64,000 nt of DNA from Lachnospiraceae bacterium (GCA_017626325.1 JAGAIZ010000059.1:1-64000); one strand, 5' to 3'; positions 1 through 8,675 are shown, numbered from the stretch's first letter. A program made the numbers and translations. The notes: a model not told the origin generated them from the sequence alone.

Positions 1-1
1 A

Positions 2-82
2 AATGTATACCAGAAGATTTCTGAAATATATGAACGGAAGCGTCCGCCAAGAGCAAACGAGGAAGCCGGTGCTAAAGCCTAA
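2..82 (+). CDS. 3' end of an unidentified gene (partial)
   Basis: An open frame enters from the left edge and stops at TAA (80-82). It gives about 26 residues rich in Lys, Arg and Glu, ending in Ala-Lys-Ala. GCCGGTG (65-71) and a matching CACCGGC about 20 bases later could form a weak hairpin just past the stop. Too little is present to name a family, and the frame may be fortuitous. Confidence 0.3.
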   Translation, partial: NVYQKISEIYERKRPPRANEEAGAKA

Positions 83-177
83 TGCCATAACACCGGCAGA
101 TTATTATGCCTAAATCTGGCGTGGGTGTGAAAAGTAACTATTAATAAAACAAAATCATAACAAAATGTAAATTATAC

Positions 178-206
178 TTGACAAAAAGACACATAAAGAA
201 TATTAT
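178..206 (+). promoter_or_regulatory. Sigma-A promoter for the membrane protein/Xre pair
   Basis: TTGACA at 178-183 and TATTAT at 201-206 are separated by exactly 17 bases. An inverted repeat, ATGTAA...TTACAT (211-230), lies at the expected transcription start. This suggests an operator, perhaps for the Xre protein encoded at 855. Confidence 0.7.
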
Positions 207-299
207 AAACATGTAAGATATATTTTACATTATGTAATCAATATCAAGAGAATAATGCACTGAGCTGCGGAAACGCAGCGTTTCGGAATGGAGGAAATT

Positions 300-839
300 A
301 TGACACAGGACACGATTTATGTATTGGCAATGTATGCGGCAATGTGCCTCGTAGTCGGAGGTATTTGCTGCGCGATCAGAAGGAAGTGCAGCAGGCTTCA
401 GGGGAAGTATGACGAACGGCAGAAGATGATACAGGGAACAGGTTACAAATACGGGTTCTTTACGACGATTATCAGTAGTATGCTGTATGCCATGGCAGTG
501 GACACTGTGGAAGTCCCGGTGCATCCTACGGTGGCGGTTACGGCGTGCGTTTTTCTGGGGATCGCCGTATTTATGATTTATTGTGTCTGGAAGGACGCGT
601 ACTTTGGATTGGCCGGCATCAGCAGACGGTACATGGTTCTGATGGCAGCAGTCGTGATTCTTAACGCAGCGTCTGTGGCCAGCCATATCGCTTCCGGCAC
701 GCTGGTGGAGAATGGCGTCGTGGGAATCGGCGGGGTGAATGTGCTGGTTGCGCTTTTGTTCCTTTCAATGCTTATTGCGGTTTGGCTGAAGAACAGCAGA
801 ACCGCAAGAGAAGCGTTTGATGATGAGGATGGCCGGTAG
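300..839 (+). CDS. Four-helix integral membrane protein, Xre partner
   Basis: A 179-residue protein with about four to five hydrophobic helices: near residues 5-25, 50-66, 78-98, 110-130 and 145-165. Between the first two is a cytoplasmic basic loop containing KYDERQKMI. The charge pattern and that loop resemble DUF2178/DUF3796-type membrane proteins, which are often co-transcribed with a short Xre regulator as here. The GGAGG at 290-294 favours the ATG at 300 over the one at 288. The stop is 15 bases from the downstream regulator, so the two form an operon. Function unknown. Family assignment is tentative. Confidence 0.75.
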   Translation: MTQDTIYVLAMYAAMCLVVGGICCAIRRKCSRLQGKYDERQKMIQGTGYKYGFFTTIISSMLYAMAVDTVEVPVHPTVAVTACVFLGIAVFMIYCVWKDAYFGLAGISRRYMVLMAAVVILNAASVASHIASGTLVENGVVGIGGVNVLVALLFLSMLIAVWLKNSRTAREAFDDEDGR

Positions 840-854
840 AGAAGGAGGAAAGCC

Positions 855-1079
855 GTGAAAAACTTAAGACTGAAATCTGCCAGAGCCGCCCTTGATATGT
901 CCCAGCAGCAGCTCGCGGACGCGGTGGGGGTGTCCAGGCAGACCATGAATGCCATAGAGAAGGGAGATTATAACCCTACGATTAAGCTGTGCCGCGCCAT
1001 TTGCCGGGTGCTCAATAAGACGCTGGATGAACTGTTCTGGGAGGATGAGGAACCCTCCGGGATGTCTGACGGAGAATAG
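855..1079 (+). CDS. Short Xre-family helix-turn-helix regulator (YozG-like)
   Basis: A 74-residue protein that is almost entirely one Cro/C1 helix-turn-helix. Residues 14-40 carry MSQQQLADAVGVSRQTMNAIE, the helix-turn-helix core, followed by the N-P-T-I segment typical of the minimal YozG/YgzD group. Translation appears to start at GTG, with AAGGAGG eight bases upstream. It sits directly behind a membrane protein gene, an arrangement in which such regulators usually control their own operon. The palindrome at 211-230 is a candidate target. Confidence 0.85.
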   Translation: MKNLRLKSARAALDMSQQQLADAVGVSRQTMNAIEKGDYNPTIKLCRAICRVLNKTLDELFWEDEEPSGMSDGE

Positions 1080-1111
1080 GCAGAAGCGGTATTTGAACAG
1101 AAATATGGCTG

Positions 1112-2461
1112 TTACGCGGCAGTCTCCGGGCAATGCTTTTTCGCCTTTTTCAGACAGAAAAGGCAGGTCGGCACGATGTAGAGACAGGCGGATACCCATG
1201 CAGCCTGATCCGCGAAGCAGATAGCGTTGTAGCCGTATACGGGAACGAAGCATACGCTGACGATGATTCGTGCGGCCATCTCGATAACGCCGCCGTAGAC
1301 GGCGCGGCCGGAATAGCCCAGACCCTGGGTGCTCATGCGGAACACATTCAGGATGCCGAGAGCCCAATAGAAATAGCCCATGCAGCGCAGGTACTGTGCG
1401 GAAGCGTCCAGAACCGCCGTTTCCGTACTGCTGATAAAGAGTAAGGACAGCGTCCTGCCGAAGAAAATCAACACCAGCCCGATGAAAATACCGTAGGAGA
1501 CACCCACAAGCGCTCCCTGGCGGATGCCCTGTTTGATACGGTCATATTTACCCGCGCCCAGATTCTGCCCGCAGAAGGTGGAGACGGCGGAGGCAATGGC
1601 ATCGAAAGGACACATCGCGAACTGTTTGATTCTCGCGCCTGCAGTGAAACCTGATACATAGACAGAACCTAAGCTGTTGTTGGCGGACTGCATCACCATG
1701 CTGCCGATGGCAGTAATAGAGAACTGCAGTCCCATAGGCAGTCCCATAGCGAATAAAGTGCCCGCCTTATGGCGGTCTAAGCGCATCTCCTCTCTGCGGG
1801 GATGCAGGAATTCATACTTCTTAATAATATAGAAGAGACAGCACACCCCGCTGACTGCCTGTGCGGTAATCGTAGCGATGGCGGCGCCGCGGCAGCCCCA
1901 TTGGAAGACTACGATGCACAGAAGATCCAGTATAATATTCAATACTGTTGAAAAGGCAAGGAAGAAGAACGGGGTCTTGCTGTTGCCTACGGCGCGCAGG
2001 ATGCTCGCCTGGAAATTATACAGGATGTTAAAAGGTATCCCTAAGAATAAAACGAACAGGTAGGCATACGCATCGTCATATATATTGTCCGGTGTGGACA
2101 AAAGGCGCAGGATATTGGGGCAGAGCAGGGCGCACAGTACGGTGCACACAAGGGCAATGCCCGCAGCGATTACCGCGCCCTGGAATATGTATTCCCGCAT
2201 GGAAGTATGGTCGTTTGCACCGAAGCGCTGCGCCACGGGGATGGCGAAGCCTAAGCAGATGCCGATGCAGAAGCCCATCACAAGGAACTGCACGCTGCTG
2301 GAAGCGCCTACGCTGGCCAGAGCGTCCGTTCCCAGGTAGCGTCCCACGATGGCGGCGTCCACCATATTGTAGGTCTGCTGCAGCAGATTGCCTAACAGCA
2401 GCGGTAATGCAAAGCTTAGAATTTGTTTGAGGGAATTGCCCTCGGTCATTGTCTCTGACAT
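1112..2461 (-). CDS. MATE family multidrug/Na+ antiporter
   Basis: A 449-residue polytopic protein with two homologous six-helix halves, the MATE layout. The N-terminus (MTEGNSLKQILSFALPLLLG, then QQTYNMVDAAIVGRYLG) is the usual MATE signature. The second half repeats it at GLPMGLQFSITAIGSMVMQ. Such exporters use Na+ or H+ gradients to expel cationic drugs or metabolites; the substrate here cannot be read. The ATG at 2461 has GAAGGG upstream; longer in-frame starts lie in the intergenic promoter and were rejected. It is divergent from a second MATE gene. Confidence 0.93.
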   Translation of the reverse strand: MSETMTEGNSLKQILSFALPLLLGNLLQQTYNMVDAAIVGRYLGTDALASVGASSSVQFLVMGFCIGICLGFAIPVAQRFGANDHTSMREYIFQGAVIAAGIALVCTVLCALLCPNILRLLSTPDNIYDDAYAYLFVLFLGIPFNILYNFQASILRAVGNSKTPFFFLAFSTVLNIILDLLCIVVFQWGCRGAAIATITAQAVSGVCCLFYIIKKYEFLHPRREEMRLDRHKAGTLFAMGLPMGLQFSITAIGSMVMQSANNSLGSVYVSGFTAGARIKQFAMCPFDAIASAVSTFCGQNLGAGKYDRIKQGIRQGALVGVSYGIFIGLVLIFFGRTLSLLFISSTETAVLDASAQYLRCMGYFYWALGILNVFRMSTQGLGYSGRAVYGGVIEMAARIIVSVCFVPVYGYNAICFADQAAWVSACLYIVPTCLFCLKKAKKHCPETAA

Positions 2462-2491
2462 GTTGAACCCTTCTTTTTCTGATAATATTTT

Positions 2492-2520
2492 ATTATAGTA
2501 ACTTTGTTGTGAGGTTGCAA
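2492..2520 (-). promoter_or_regulatory. Promoter of the minus-strand MATE gene
   Basis: On the minus strand, TTGCAA (2520-2515) is followed after 17 bases by TATAAT (2497-2492). The start codon is about 30 bases further on. Confidence 0.7.
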
Positions 2521-2529
2521 TAGTCCGTA

Positions 2530-2558
2530 TTGTACATTCCCAAATTCTGTGATACGAT
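2530..2558 (+). promoter_or_regulatory. Promoter of the plus-strand MATE gene
   Basis: TTGTAC (2530-2535) and TACGAT (2553-2558) are spaced by 17 bases. The resulting leader is about 95 bases and contains two copies of GTACCGG. Confidence 0.5.
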
Positions 2559-2657
2559 GGCAAAAGATTTACGCTGTGAGTCGGTATGCCCGGCAGGATG
2601 CGTACTATGTACCGGTATGTACCGGCTTGCGGACCGAGAGAAAGGAATGGCATTCAT

Positions 2658-4022
2658 ATGACGGCACAAGTTAAGGAAATGACAGAGGGCAAGCCTTCCA
2701 GACTGATTCTGACGTTTGCCCTGTCGCTGACGCTGGGCAATGTGTTCCAGCAGCTATATACGGTCGTGGACACGATGGTGGTCGGTAAATATCTGGGCGT
2801 AGACGCTCTGGCGGCGGTGGGCGCGGCAGAGTGGATGCACTGGCTGTTTTTGGGCGTGATTGAAGGCCTGGCGCAGGGCTTTGCCATTCTGATGGCACAG
2901 GAATTCGGCGCAAAGCAGCTTCCTAAACTTCGGAAGGTCATTGGAAATGCCGTTGTGCTGTCGGCAGGCTCTTCTGTGCTGCTTTTGGTTATCGGGCAGA
3001 GCCTTTGCAGGCCTGTGCTGCGTCTGCTGCATACGCCGGACACGATTCTTGGCGATACATTGTTATACCTGCGTATTATTTTCCTGGGGATTCCGGTAGT
3101 GCTGGCATATAATCTGCTGGCGGGTATTTTGCGCTCATTAGGGGACAGCAAGACGCCGCTTCATGCGATGATCGTAGCGGCGGTGACGAATATTGTGCTG
3201 GATCTTTTGTTTGTTATGGGCTTTGAGTGGGGCATTGCAGGCGCGGCGGCGGCGACTGTGATTGCCCAGACAATATCCAGTCTGTACTGCTATTTCCATA
3301 TCAGGAAGATTGATTTTATTCTTCTGCACAAAGATGACTTTGCGCCGGATATGCAGATTGTGGGGAAACTGCTTTATCTGGGACTGCCGATGGCGTTTCA
3401 GAACGCGATTATTTCCGTGGGCGGCATGATTGTGCAGTCGGTGGTCAACGGCTACGGCGTTATTTTTATAGCGGGCTTTACCGCTACCAACAAACTTTAC
3501 GGGCTTCTGGAAATCGCGGCCATTTCCTATGGCTATGCAATGGTTACTTATGTGGGACAGAATCTGGGCGCGGGCAAATACAGCCGTATCCGCAGCGGGA
3601 TGCGCGCCGGTATTGGAATCGCACTGGCGACTTCCGTCGTCATTGCGGCGGTGATGCTCCTGTTTGGCAGAAATATCTTAAGCCTTTTCATATCCGGTAC
3701 GCCGGAGGTGGTGGAAGAGACGATGGGTATCGCCTATTTCTATCTGGCGGTTATGAGTGTTTGTCTTCCTATATTATATATTCTTCATGTAACCCGTTCC
3801 GCGATACAGGGTACGGGAAATACGGTGCTTCCCATGGTGTCCGGCATCGTGGAATTTCTTATGCGGACGCTGACGGCGCTGCTTCTGCCGCTGGCGGTAG
3901 GAGAAATCGGAATCTTTTTTGCGGAGATTGCCGCATGGGCGGGTGCGGATGTGGTGCTTGTGATCAGCTATTTCGTAACCATTCGCAGACTGCCCGGGAG
4001 GGATGGAGCGGCGGAGACTTAA
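2658..4022 (+). CDS. Second MATE family efflux transporter
   Basis: A 454-residue MATE protein with the N-terminal signature EMTEGKPSRLILTFALSLTLG and a second half beginning near LGLPMAFQNAIISVGGMIVQ. It is clearly diverged from the minus-strand MATE next door, so this is not a recent duplication. The ATG at 2658 follows AAAGGAA at good spacing; the ATG at 2586 has no ribosome binding site. Its 3' end overlaps the convergent SDR gene by four bases. Predicted role is export of small organic cations; substrate unknown. Confidence 0.93.
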   Translation: MTAQVKEMTEGKPSRLILTFALSLTLGNVFQQLYTVVDTMVVGKYLGVDALAAVGAAEWMHWLFLGVIEGLAQGFAILMAQEFGAKQLPKLRKVIGNAVVLSAGSSVLLLVIGQSLCRPVLRLLHTPDTILGDTLLYLRIIFLGIPVVLAYNLLAGILRSLGDSKTPLHAMIVAAVTNIVLDLLFVMGFEWGIAGAAAATVIAQTISSLYCYFHIRKIDFILLHKDDFAPDMQIVGKLLYLGLPMAFQNAIISVGGMIVQSVVNGYGVIFIAGFTATNKLYGLLEIAAISYGYAMVTYVGQNLGAGKYSRIRSGMRAGIGIALATSVVIAAVMLLFGRNILSLFISGTPEVVEETMGIAYFYLAVMSVCLPILYILHVTRSAIQGTGNTVLPMVSGIVEFLMRTLTALLLPLAVGEIGIFFAEIAAWAGADVVLVISYFVTIRRLPGRDGAAET

Positions 4023-4753
4023 GTCCAACCGCCGTCCAGCGTGATGACCTGTCCGGTCATGTACTCCGGTGCGTGAAGGATGGAAAGAGCCATCTGTGCG
4101 GCTTCTTCTGGTTGACCTATTCGGTCAGCGGGAATTTCCGCCCGAAGCATCTCCATATCCTCCGGGGAGAAGCATTTGTTCATGTCGGTATCGATGACGC
4201 CGCAGGCGATGGCGTTTACCCGGATATGGCTGGGCGCTAGCTCCTTGGCCAGTGCTTTCGTGAAGCTGTTGACACCGCCTTTGGAGGCAGAGTAAGCCAC
4301 TTCCATGGAAGCCCCGACATTGCCCCAGACGGAAGAAATGTTGAGGATGCTGCCGTTTTGCTCGCGCAGCATAAGAGGGACGGCAAGCCTGCTTGTGTAG
4401 AACAGGGCGTATAAATTGGTCTGTATCACGTGATTCCAGTCTTCATAAGACATTTCATGCAAGAGCCCCACATAGGAGATTCCCGCGTTGTTGACCAGCA
4501 CGTCCAATCGGTCTATATGTGTAAAAAGCCGCTCCACGTCGGCGGGATTTCCCATATCTGCAAGTACAGGCGTGCAGGAGACGCCAAAGGTTCCGGCGAG
4601 TCTTTCTGACAGAGACGTCAATTGATCTTCGGAGTGCCTGCATGTGATAAAAAGGTTGTATCCTTCCTTGGCCAGCGCCTCTGCAATGGCGGCGCCGATG
4701 CCGCGTGACGCGCCTGTCACAAGGGCGCATTTTCTTTTGACTATATCGGTCAT
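4019..4753 (-). CDS. Short-chain dehydrogenase/reductase (FabG-like)
   Basis: A 244-residue classical SDR. The nucleotide-binding motif TGASRGIG lies near residue 14, NNAG near residue 87, and the catalytic Ser...Tyr-x-x-x-Lys appears as NISS...YSASK. The C-terminal GQVITLDGGWT is typical of 3-oxoacyl-ACP reductase-like enzymes. It would reduce a 3-keto group with NAD(P)H. No fatty-acid synthesis genes are adjacent, so a dedicated FabG role is not supported and another keto substrate is possible. The start has AGGAG nine bases upstream. It is divergent from trxB. Confidence 0.9.
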   Translation of the reverse strand: MTDIVKRKCALVTGASRGIGAAIAEALAKEGYNLFITCRHSEDQLTSLSERLAGTFGVSCTPVLADMGNPADVERLFTHIDRLDVLVNNAGISYVGLLHEMSYEDWNHVIQTNLYALFYTSRLAVPLMLREQNGSILNISSVWGNVGASMEVAYSASKGGVNSFTKALAKELAPSHIRVNAIACGVIDTDMNKCFSPEDMEMLRAEIPADRIGQPEEAAQMALSILHAPEYMTGQVITLDGGWT

Positions 4754-4858
4754 TGTTTATTCTCCTTTTCCGGCGACGGTAACGGTCCGGGTATTGGGTA
4801 TTCTTTCTTGATTATATACCATAATAACTATAAAATAGAAGAACGGAGGAAAATAATT

Positions 4859-5794
4859 ATGAACAACAGCAACGATTCCAATAATACGTATGACTTGATC
4901 ATCATCGGCTCCGGTCCGGCCGGACTGTCTGCGGCAGTCTACGGGATGCGCGCCGGCCTGAATCTGCTGGTGCTCGAGCAGAATCCTATGAGCGGCGGAC
5001 AAGTCCTCAATACTTATGAAGTGGATAATTATCTGGGAATGCCGGGCAGCAACGGCTTTGATCTGGGTATGAAATTCAAGGAGCATGCGCAGGCAATGGG
5101 CGTACCGTTCCGGAAGGGCGCGGCGACAGCGTTTGCTGAGCGGGACGGGATCAAGCAGGTGGAGACGGCGGACGGCGCTGTCTATGAAGCCAGAGCATTG
5201 ATTCTTGCCATGGGTGCGGAGCATGCCCTCTTAAATGTGCCGGGGGAGCAGGAATATAAGGGCAAGGGCGTATCCTACTGCGCTACCTGCGACGGGGCTT
5301 TCTTCAAAGGCATGGACGTGGCGGTAGTAGGCGGCGGGGATGTAGCGGTGGAGGATGCGATCTATCTGTCGCGCATGTGCCGCAAGGTACATCTGATTCA
5401 CAGACGGGACAGTCTGCGGGCGGCTAAGAGCTTACAGGATAAGCTGTTTGCCTGTGAGAATGTGGAAGTGCACTGGAATCAGACCGTGTCCGCTATCTAT
5501 GGAAAAGATCTGGCAGAGGGCGTGACGCTGCGTTCCGCGGCGGATGACGGAGAAAGCCGTCTTGCGGTGGAGGGTGTCTTTATCGCCGTAGGTATGCGCC
5601 CCAATACCGGTGCTTTCTGCGGGAGCTTTGAGCAGGATGAGGGCGGTTATCTGGTTGCGGGGGAGGACTGCGCCGCCAGCGTGCCGGGCGTCTTTGCAGC
5701 GGGCGACATCCGTACCAAACAGGTGCGCCAGATTGTGACGGCCGTAGCGGACGGCGCAAACGCTGTGTACAGCGCAGAGCGGTATCTGAGATAG
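4859..5794 (+). CDS. trxB: Thioredoxin reductase
   Basis: A 311-residue flavoenzyme matching bacterial low-molecular-weight thioredoxin reductase in length and motif order. FAD is bound at GSGPAG (residues 17-22), the redox-active pair is CATC (141-144), NAD(P)H is bound at GGGDVAVE, and the C-terminal FAD motif reads GVFAAGD. It reduces thioredoxin and so supports disulfide reduction in the cytoplasm. GGAGGA precedes the ATG at 4859. TTGATT-17-TAAAAT (4808-4836) is a possible promoter. The gene is monocistronic, with a small CTGTTC/GAACAG hairpin just past the stop. Confidence 0.95.
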   Translation: MNNSNDSNNTYDLIIIGSGPAGLSAAVYGMRAGLNLLVLEQNPMSGGQVLNTYEVDNYLGMPGSNGFDLGMKFKEHAQAMGVPFRKGAATAFAERDGIKQVETADGAVYEARALILAMGAEHALLNVPGEQEYKGKGVSYCATCDGAFFKGMDVAVVGGGDVAVEDAIYLSRMCRKVHLIHRRDSLRAAKSLQDKLFACENVEVHWNQTVSAIYGKDLAEGVTLRSAADDGESRLAVEGVFIAVGMRPNTGAFCGSFEQDEGGYLVAGEDCAASVPGVFAAGDIRTKQVRQIVTAVADGANAVYSAERYLR

Positions 5795-5796
5795 CG

Positions 5797-5819
5797 CTGT
5801 TCGTAGAACAGATTTTAAT
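5797..5819 (+). terminator. Weak terminator-like hairpin after trxB
   Basis: CTGTTC-GTA-GAACAG is followed by ATTTTAAT. The stem is only six base pairs and the T-run is short. Beyond it, 5820-6021 is AT-rich and shows no gene. Confidence 0.4.
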
Positions 5820-6021
5820 AACAGGTACAAACAGCCTCGTTAAATATTGCGAAAATGTTACAAATAATTTCATAACAGAAACCACAGGAACGGGCATTTT
5901 GAATAAATAATTTTTCAGTTTGTAATATTTCAGTACTTTTTTTCTGTGAAAATACTGTGAATTTCTGGCAAAACCACAATAATTAGCGTAAACATGCGGT
6001 TTTTGGTAGTAGATGCTGTGG

Positions 6022-6050
6022 TTGACAAAATCCATAGGCAATGCTATATT
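6022..6050 (+). promoter_or_regulatory. Strong sigma-A promoter of the NlpC/P60 gene
   Basis: A perfect TTGACA (6022-6027), 17-base spacer, then TATATT (6045-6050). The start codon is at 6091, preceded by GAGGTAA. Confidence 0.85.
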
Positions 6051-6090
6051 ATACCCAGATGTAACAATTTCGTAACAAATGAGGTAACAT

Positions 6091-7434
6091 ATGAAGAGAA
6101 AAAACGTAACAAACGTGAAAATAGCAGCCTGCCTTGTGGCGGCGGCACTTACGGTATCAGGTACGGGATTAGAGGCGCAGGCCTCCGGCAATATCGGTTC
6201 GGTCCTTCCTTCGGCGGGTATTGATTATTCCATGCAGGATACGAAGAAATCAACTTCCCTTTCTTCCCTGAAAGAAGAGTCTGACGCGGATAAGGCACAG
6301 GCCCTGAGCGAAGAAATCGCATCCTCGGAGGGTACCAGCATCGGCAGCGTACAGGTAGGCGGGTTCTCCGACTTGGCCAGTGCGGCGGGCGGTATCAGCA
6401 CGGCGTCTTCCAAGAAAATTGAAGATACCATCGTAGTCAGCGAAGGCTATACGAAGGATCTGAAAGAAGCGGCGGGCAGCGATTTAAGCGAAGAGGAAGA
6501 GAGCTTCAAGAATCTGGTTATTGCAAGAGTCAACGATTATGTGAACGTCAGAGACAGTGCCAGCGAGGAAGGTTCCATCGTCGGCAAGCTGTACAATAAA
6601 TCCGTAGGTACTTTCATAGAGGAAGAGGACGGCTGGTATAAGATCAGCTCCGGCTCTGTGGAAGGTTATGTGAAAGCGGAATACTGTGTGACAGGCGACG
6701 ATGCCGTAGAGTACGCGAAGGAAGTCGGTACCCGAATCGCTACGGTTACGACGACGACCCTTAAGGTTCGCGAGCAGCCCGGTATGGATGAGACCGTGCT
6801 TGGTCTGGTTCCTATCGAGGATGAGCTGATTGTCACCGAGGAGTTAGACGGTTGGGTGAAGGTTAATATCGAGGAAGGCGACGGTTACGTATCCACCGAT
6901 TACGTCACCCTGTCTACTGAGTTTGTCAAAGCGGAATCTATAGCGGAAGAGGAAGCAAGACTTGCGAAGGAAGAGGCGGCCAGAAAAGCAGCCAAAGAAG
7001 CGGCGGCGAAAAAGGTGGCAGAGAATACCTCATCGTCTTCTTCCGGCAAAGCAACAGACGGCGGCAAGACTTATGCCAGCCCCACAGGAAGTACCGGAGC
7101 CGATGTGGCGCAGTTCGCGTTACAGTTTGTGGGCAATCCTTACGTGTACGGCGGCAGTAGCTTAACCAACGGTACGGACTGTTCCGGTTTCGTTATGAGT
7201 GTATATAATAATTTTGGCGTCAGCCTGCCTCATTCTTCTGCGGCAGACAGAAGCGTGGGCGCTACCGTAAACGGTCTGGAGAACGCACAGGCGGGTGATA
7301 TTATCTGTTACTCCGGTCATGTGGGAATCTATATTGGCAATGGTCAGATCGTACACGCATCTACCGAGAGAACAGGTATTATTGTATCCAATGCAAGCTA
7401 CCGTTCCATTTTGTCAATCAGACGTATTTTCTAA
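6091..7434 (+). CDS. Secreted SH3-domain NlpC/P60 peptidoglycan endopeptidase
   Basis: A 447-residue exported cell-wall hydrolase. Residues 1-32 form a signal peptide with likely Ala-x-Ala cleavage near AQAS. An acidic Ser/Glu-rich region follows. Two bacterial SH3 domains lie at about 145-200 (YVNVRDSASEEG) and 213-272 (LKVREQPG). An Ala/Lys/Glu-rich linker then leads to the NlpC/P60 domain (about 340-447), whose catalytic triad appears as Cys364 (TDCSGF), His410 (SGHVGIY) and His422 (VHAS). Such enzymes cleave D-Glu-gamma-diamino acid bonds in stem peptides during growth or daughter-cell separation. Single gene with its own strong promoter and terminator. Confidence 0.94.
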   Translation: MKRKNVTNVKIAACLVAAALTVSGTGLEAQASGNIGSVLPSAGIDYSMQDTKKSTSLSSLKEESDADKAQALSEEIASSEGTSIGSVQVGGFSDLASAAGGISTASSKKIEDTIVVSEGYTKDLKEAAGSDLSEEEESFKNLVIARVNDYVNVRDSASEEGSIVGKLYNKSVGTFIEEEDGWYKISSGSVEGYVKAEYCVTGDDAVEYAKEVGTRIATVTTTTLKVREQPGMDETVLGLVPIEDELIVTEELDGWVKVNIEEGDGYVSTDYVTLSTEFVKAESIAEEEARLAKEEAARKAAKEAAAKKVAENTSSSSSGKATDGGKTYASPTGSTGADVAQFALQFVGNPYVYGGSSLTNGTDCSGFVMSVYNNFGVSLPHSSAADRSVGATVNGLENAQAGDIICYSGHVGIYIGNGQIVHASTERTGIIVSNASYRSILSIRRIF

Positions 7435-7474
7435 CAAAAGAACAAACAGAAGCATAAATATCAATAAGCAGTAT

Positions 7475-7512
7475 AAGAGGTGAGCGCTTTGATCCGGTTC
7501 ACCTCTTTTTCT
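7475..7512 (+). terminator. Intrinsic terminator of the NlpC/P60 gene
   Basis: AAGAGGTGA pairs with TCACCTCTT (7475-7508) and runs directly into a T tract. Confidence 0.9.
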
Positions 7513-7623
7513 ATATATATGTCAAGTGTGATTTTTATAAAAATGCCTGCACATGTAATTTTTGTATATCTTGTACAAAAGCAGCCTGTGGGGCGGCGAC
7601 CTGACTTTAAAATGCACTGGAAA

Positions 7624-7694
7624 TTATCCACATGCTGAATATACGATTTTATCGTAAAATCGATTTATACACTGACTTATCCACATTATCCACA
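7624..7694 (+). promoter_or_regulatory. Cluster of DnaA boxes
   Basis: Three exact TTATCCACA boxes lie at 7624-7632, 7677-7685 and 7686-7694. A one-mismatch box, TTATACACT, is at 7665-7673, all in the same orientation; the last two abut. Between the first and second is an almost perfect hairpin, CGATTTTA-TCG-TAAAATCG (7644-7662). TTATCCACA is the classical high-affinity DnaA site. The rest of the interval 7513-7846 holds no gene. Confidence 0.75.
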
Positions 7695-7846
7695 TTTTTT
7701 GCACGGATAAGTCAACCCGATTTATGGAAACTGAAAGAACGGATGTTTTGTGAAGTTGTAATGAAAAAGTAAATTGTGCGTTATATTTCCGTAAAAACAC
7801 TTGACTTTTGAGGTGTCAAAAAAGGGGAAACAAAATTTCCAAATTG

Positions 7847-7876
7847 TTGCAAAAAGCGGTGAAAATATGATATAAT
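7847..7876 (+). promoter_or_regulatory. Promoter of hpf
   Basis: TTGCAA (7847-7852), 18-base spacer, TATAAT (7871-7876). The leader to the start codon is about 30 bases. Confidence 0.75.
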
Positions 7877-7911
7877 GACTGCACAATAATCCAATGGAAG
7901 GGATGAGTGAC

Positions 7912-8439
7912 ATGAAATTTATAATTATTGGGAAAAATATTGAGGTAACAGAAGGATTAAGATCGGCAGTAGAGGATAAGATCGGTAAGTTGGAGAAATA
8001 TTTTGCCGAGGAGACAGAAGTACATGTTACTTTGAGCGTCGAAAAGGACAGACAGAAGATAGAAGTGACGATTCCGGTGAAAGGTAATATCATTCGTTCT
8101 GAACAGGTAAGCAGCGACATGTATGTGTCCATTGATTTGGTAGAAGAGATTATCGAGAGGCAGCTTAAGAAATACAAGAATAAACTGGTGGACAAGAAGC
8201 AGTCGGCGGGATTCTTCAAACAGGAATTTGTGGAAAAGGATTATATGGAGGATGAAGAGGTTCAGATTATCCGTACGAAGAAATTCGACATCAAGCCCAT
8301 GTATCCGGAAGACGCCTGTGTACAGATGGAACTGTTAGGACACAACTTCTATGTATTCTGCAATGCAGAGACAGATCAGGTAAACGTAGTGTATAAGAGG
8401 AAGGGCAATACGTACGGTTTAATTGAACCTGAAAATTAG
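7912..8439 (+). CDS. hpf: Long-form ribosome hibernation promoting factor
   Basis: A 175-residue protein of the long HPF type. The N-terminal S30AE fold (about 1-100) begins MKFIIIGKNIEVTEGLRSAV, and a separate C-terminal dimerisation domain (about 118-175) contains FDIKPMYPEDACVQMELLGH. In Firmicutes this form dimerises 70S ribosomes into inactive 100S particles in stationary phase. Of three in-frame ATGs (7894, 7903, 7912), the last has GGAAGG at proper spacing and matches the family N-terminus. It lies just downstream of the DnaA-box cluster and is closed by a strong terminator. Confidence 0.95.
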   Translation: MKFIIIGKNIEVTEGLRSAVEDKIGKLEKYFAEETEVHVTLSVEKDRQKIEVTIPVKGNIIRSEQVSSDMYVSIDLVEEIIERQLKKYKNKLVDKKQSAGFFKQEFVEKDYMEDEEVQIIRTKKFDIKPMYPEDACVQMELLGHNFYVFCNAETDQVNVVYKRKGNTYGLIEPEN

Positions 8440-8469
8440 AAGATATTACAATCGCATAGGAAGACAGGA

Positions 8470-8503
8470 CAGGCATTCGCGGATGGCGGATGCCTGTTTT
8501 TTT
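8470..8503 (+). terminator. Intrinsic terminator of hpf
   Basis: CAGGCATTCGC and GCGGATGCCTG form an 11-bp stem around a short loop, followed by seven T. Confidence 0.92.
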
Positions 8504-8567
8504 GGCTTTTCGCAGCGCATATCGCCGGATTTTTTTTCATATATTGATTACGATAAAGCAGCTTTTG

Positions 8568-8660
8568 CCGGAAACATAGGCATTTCTTCGGAAAGCTTAT
8601 AAATTTCCGGCGCGCATGAAGGCGTATGCTTGTCAGAAGGCGCAGCAATAAATCGCTCTG
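8568..8660 (+). other. Two stem-loops in the leader of the M23 gene
   Basis: GCCGGAAA...TTTCCGGC (about 8568-8611) and GTCAGA...TCTGAC (about 8632-8661) are both perfect short stems ahead of the ribosome binding site of the peptidase gene. They do not resemble the ydaO (c-di-AMP) motif. Possible leader regulation, otherwise unexplained. Confidence 0.4.
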
Positions 8661-8675
8661 ACATGGAGGATTAGT

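Noticed and set aside
3761-4240. A 159-residue plus-strand frame across the MATE/SDR junction
   Set aside because: Out-of-frame shadow of two well-supported genes, rich in Gly, Cys and Arg as expected for a shadow.
5795-6090. c-di-AMP (ydaO) riboswitch before the NlpC/P60 or M23 genes
   Set aside because: This class often precedes wall hydrolases, but its conserved core segments are not present at 5795-6090 or at 8504-8675.
7624-7694. Chromosomal origin (oriC)
   Set aside because: The DnaA boxes are real, but dnaA, dnaN and rpmH are absent nearby and there is no clear AT-rich unwinding element next to them, so I call only a DnaA-binding cluster.
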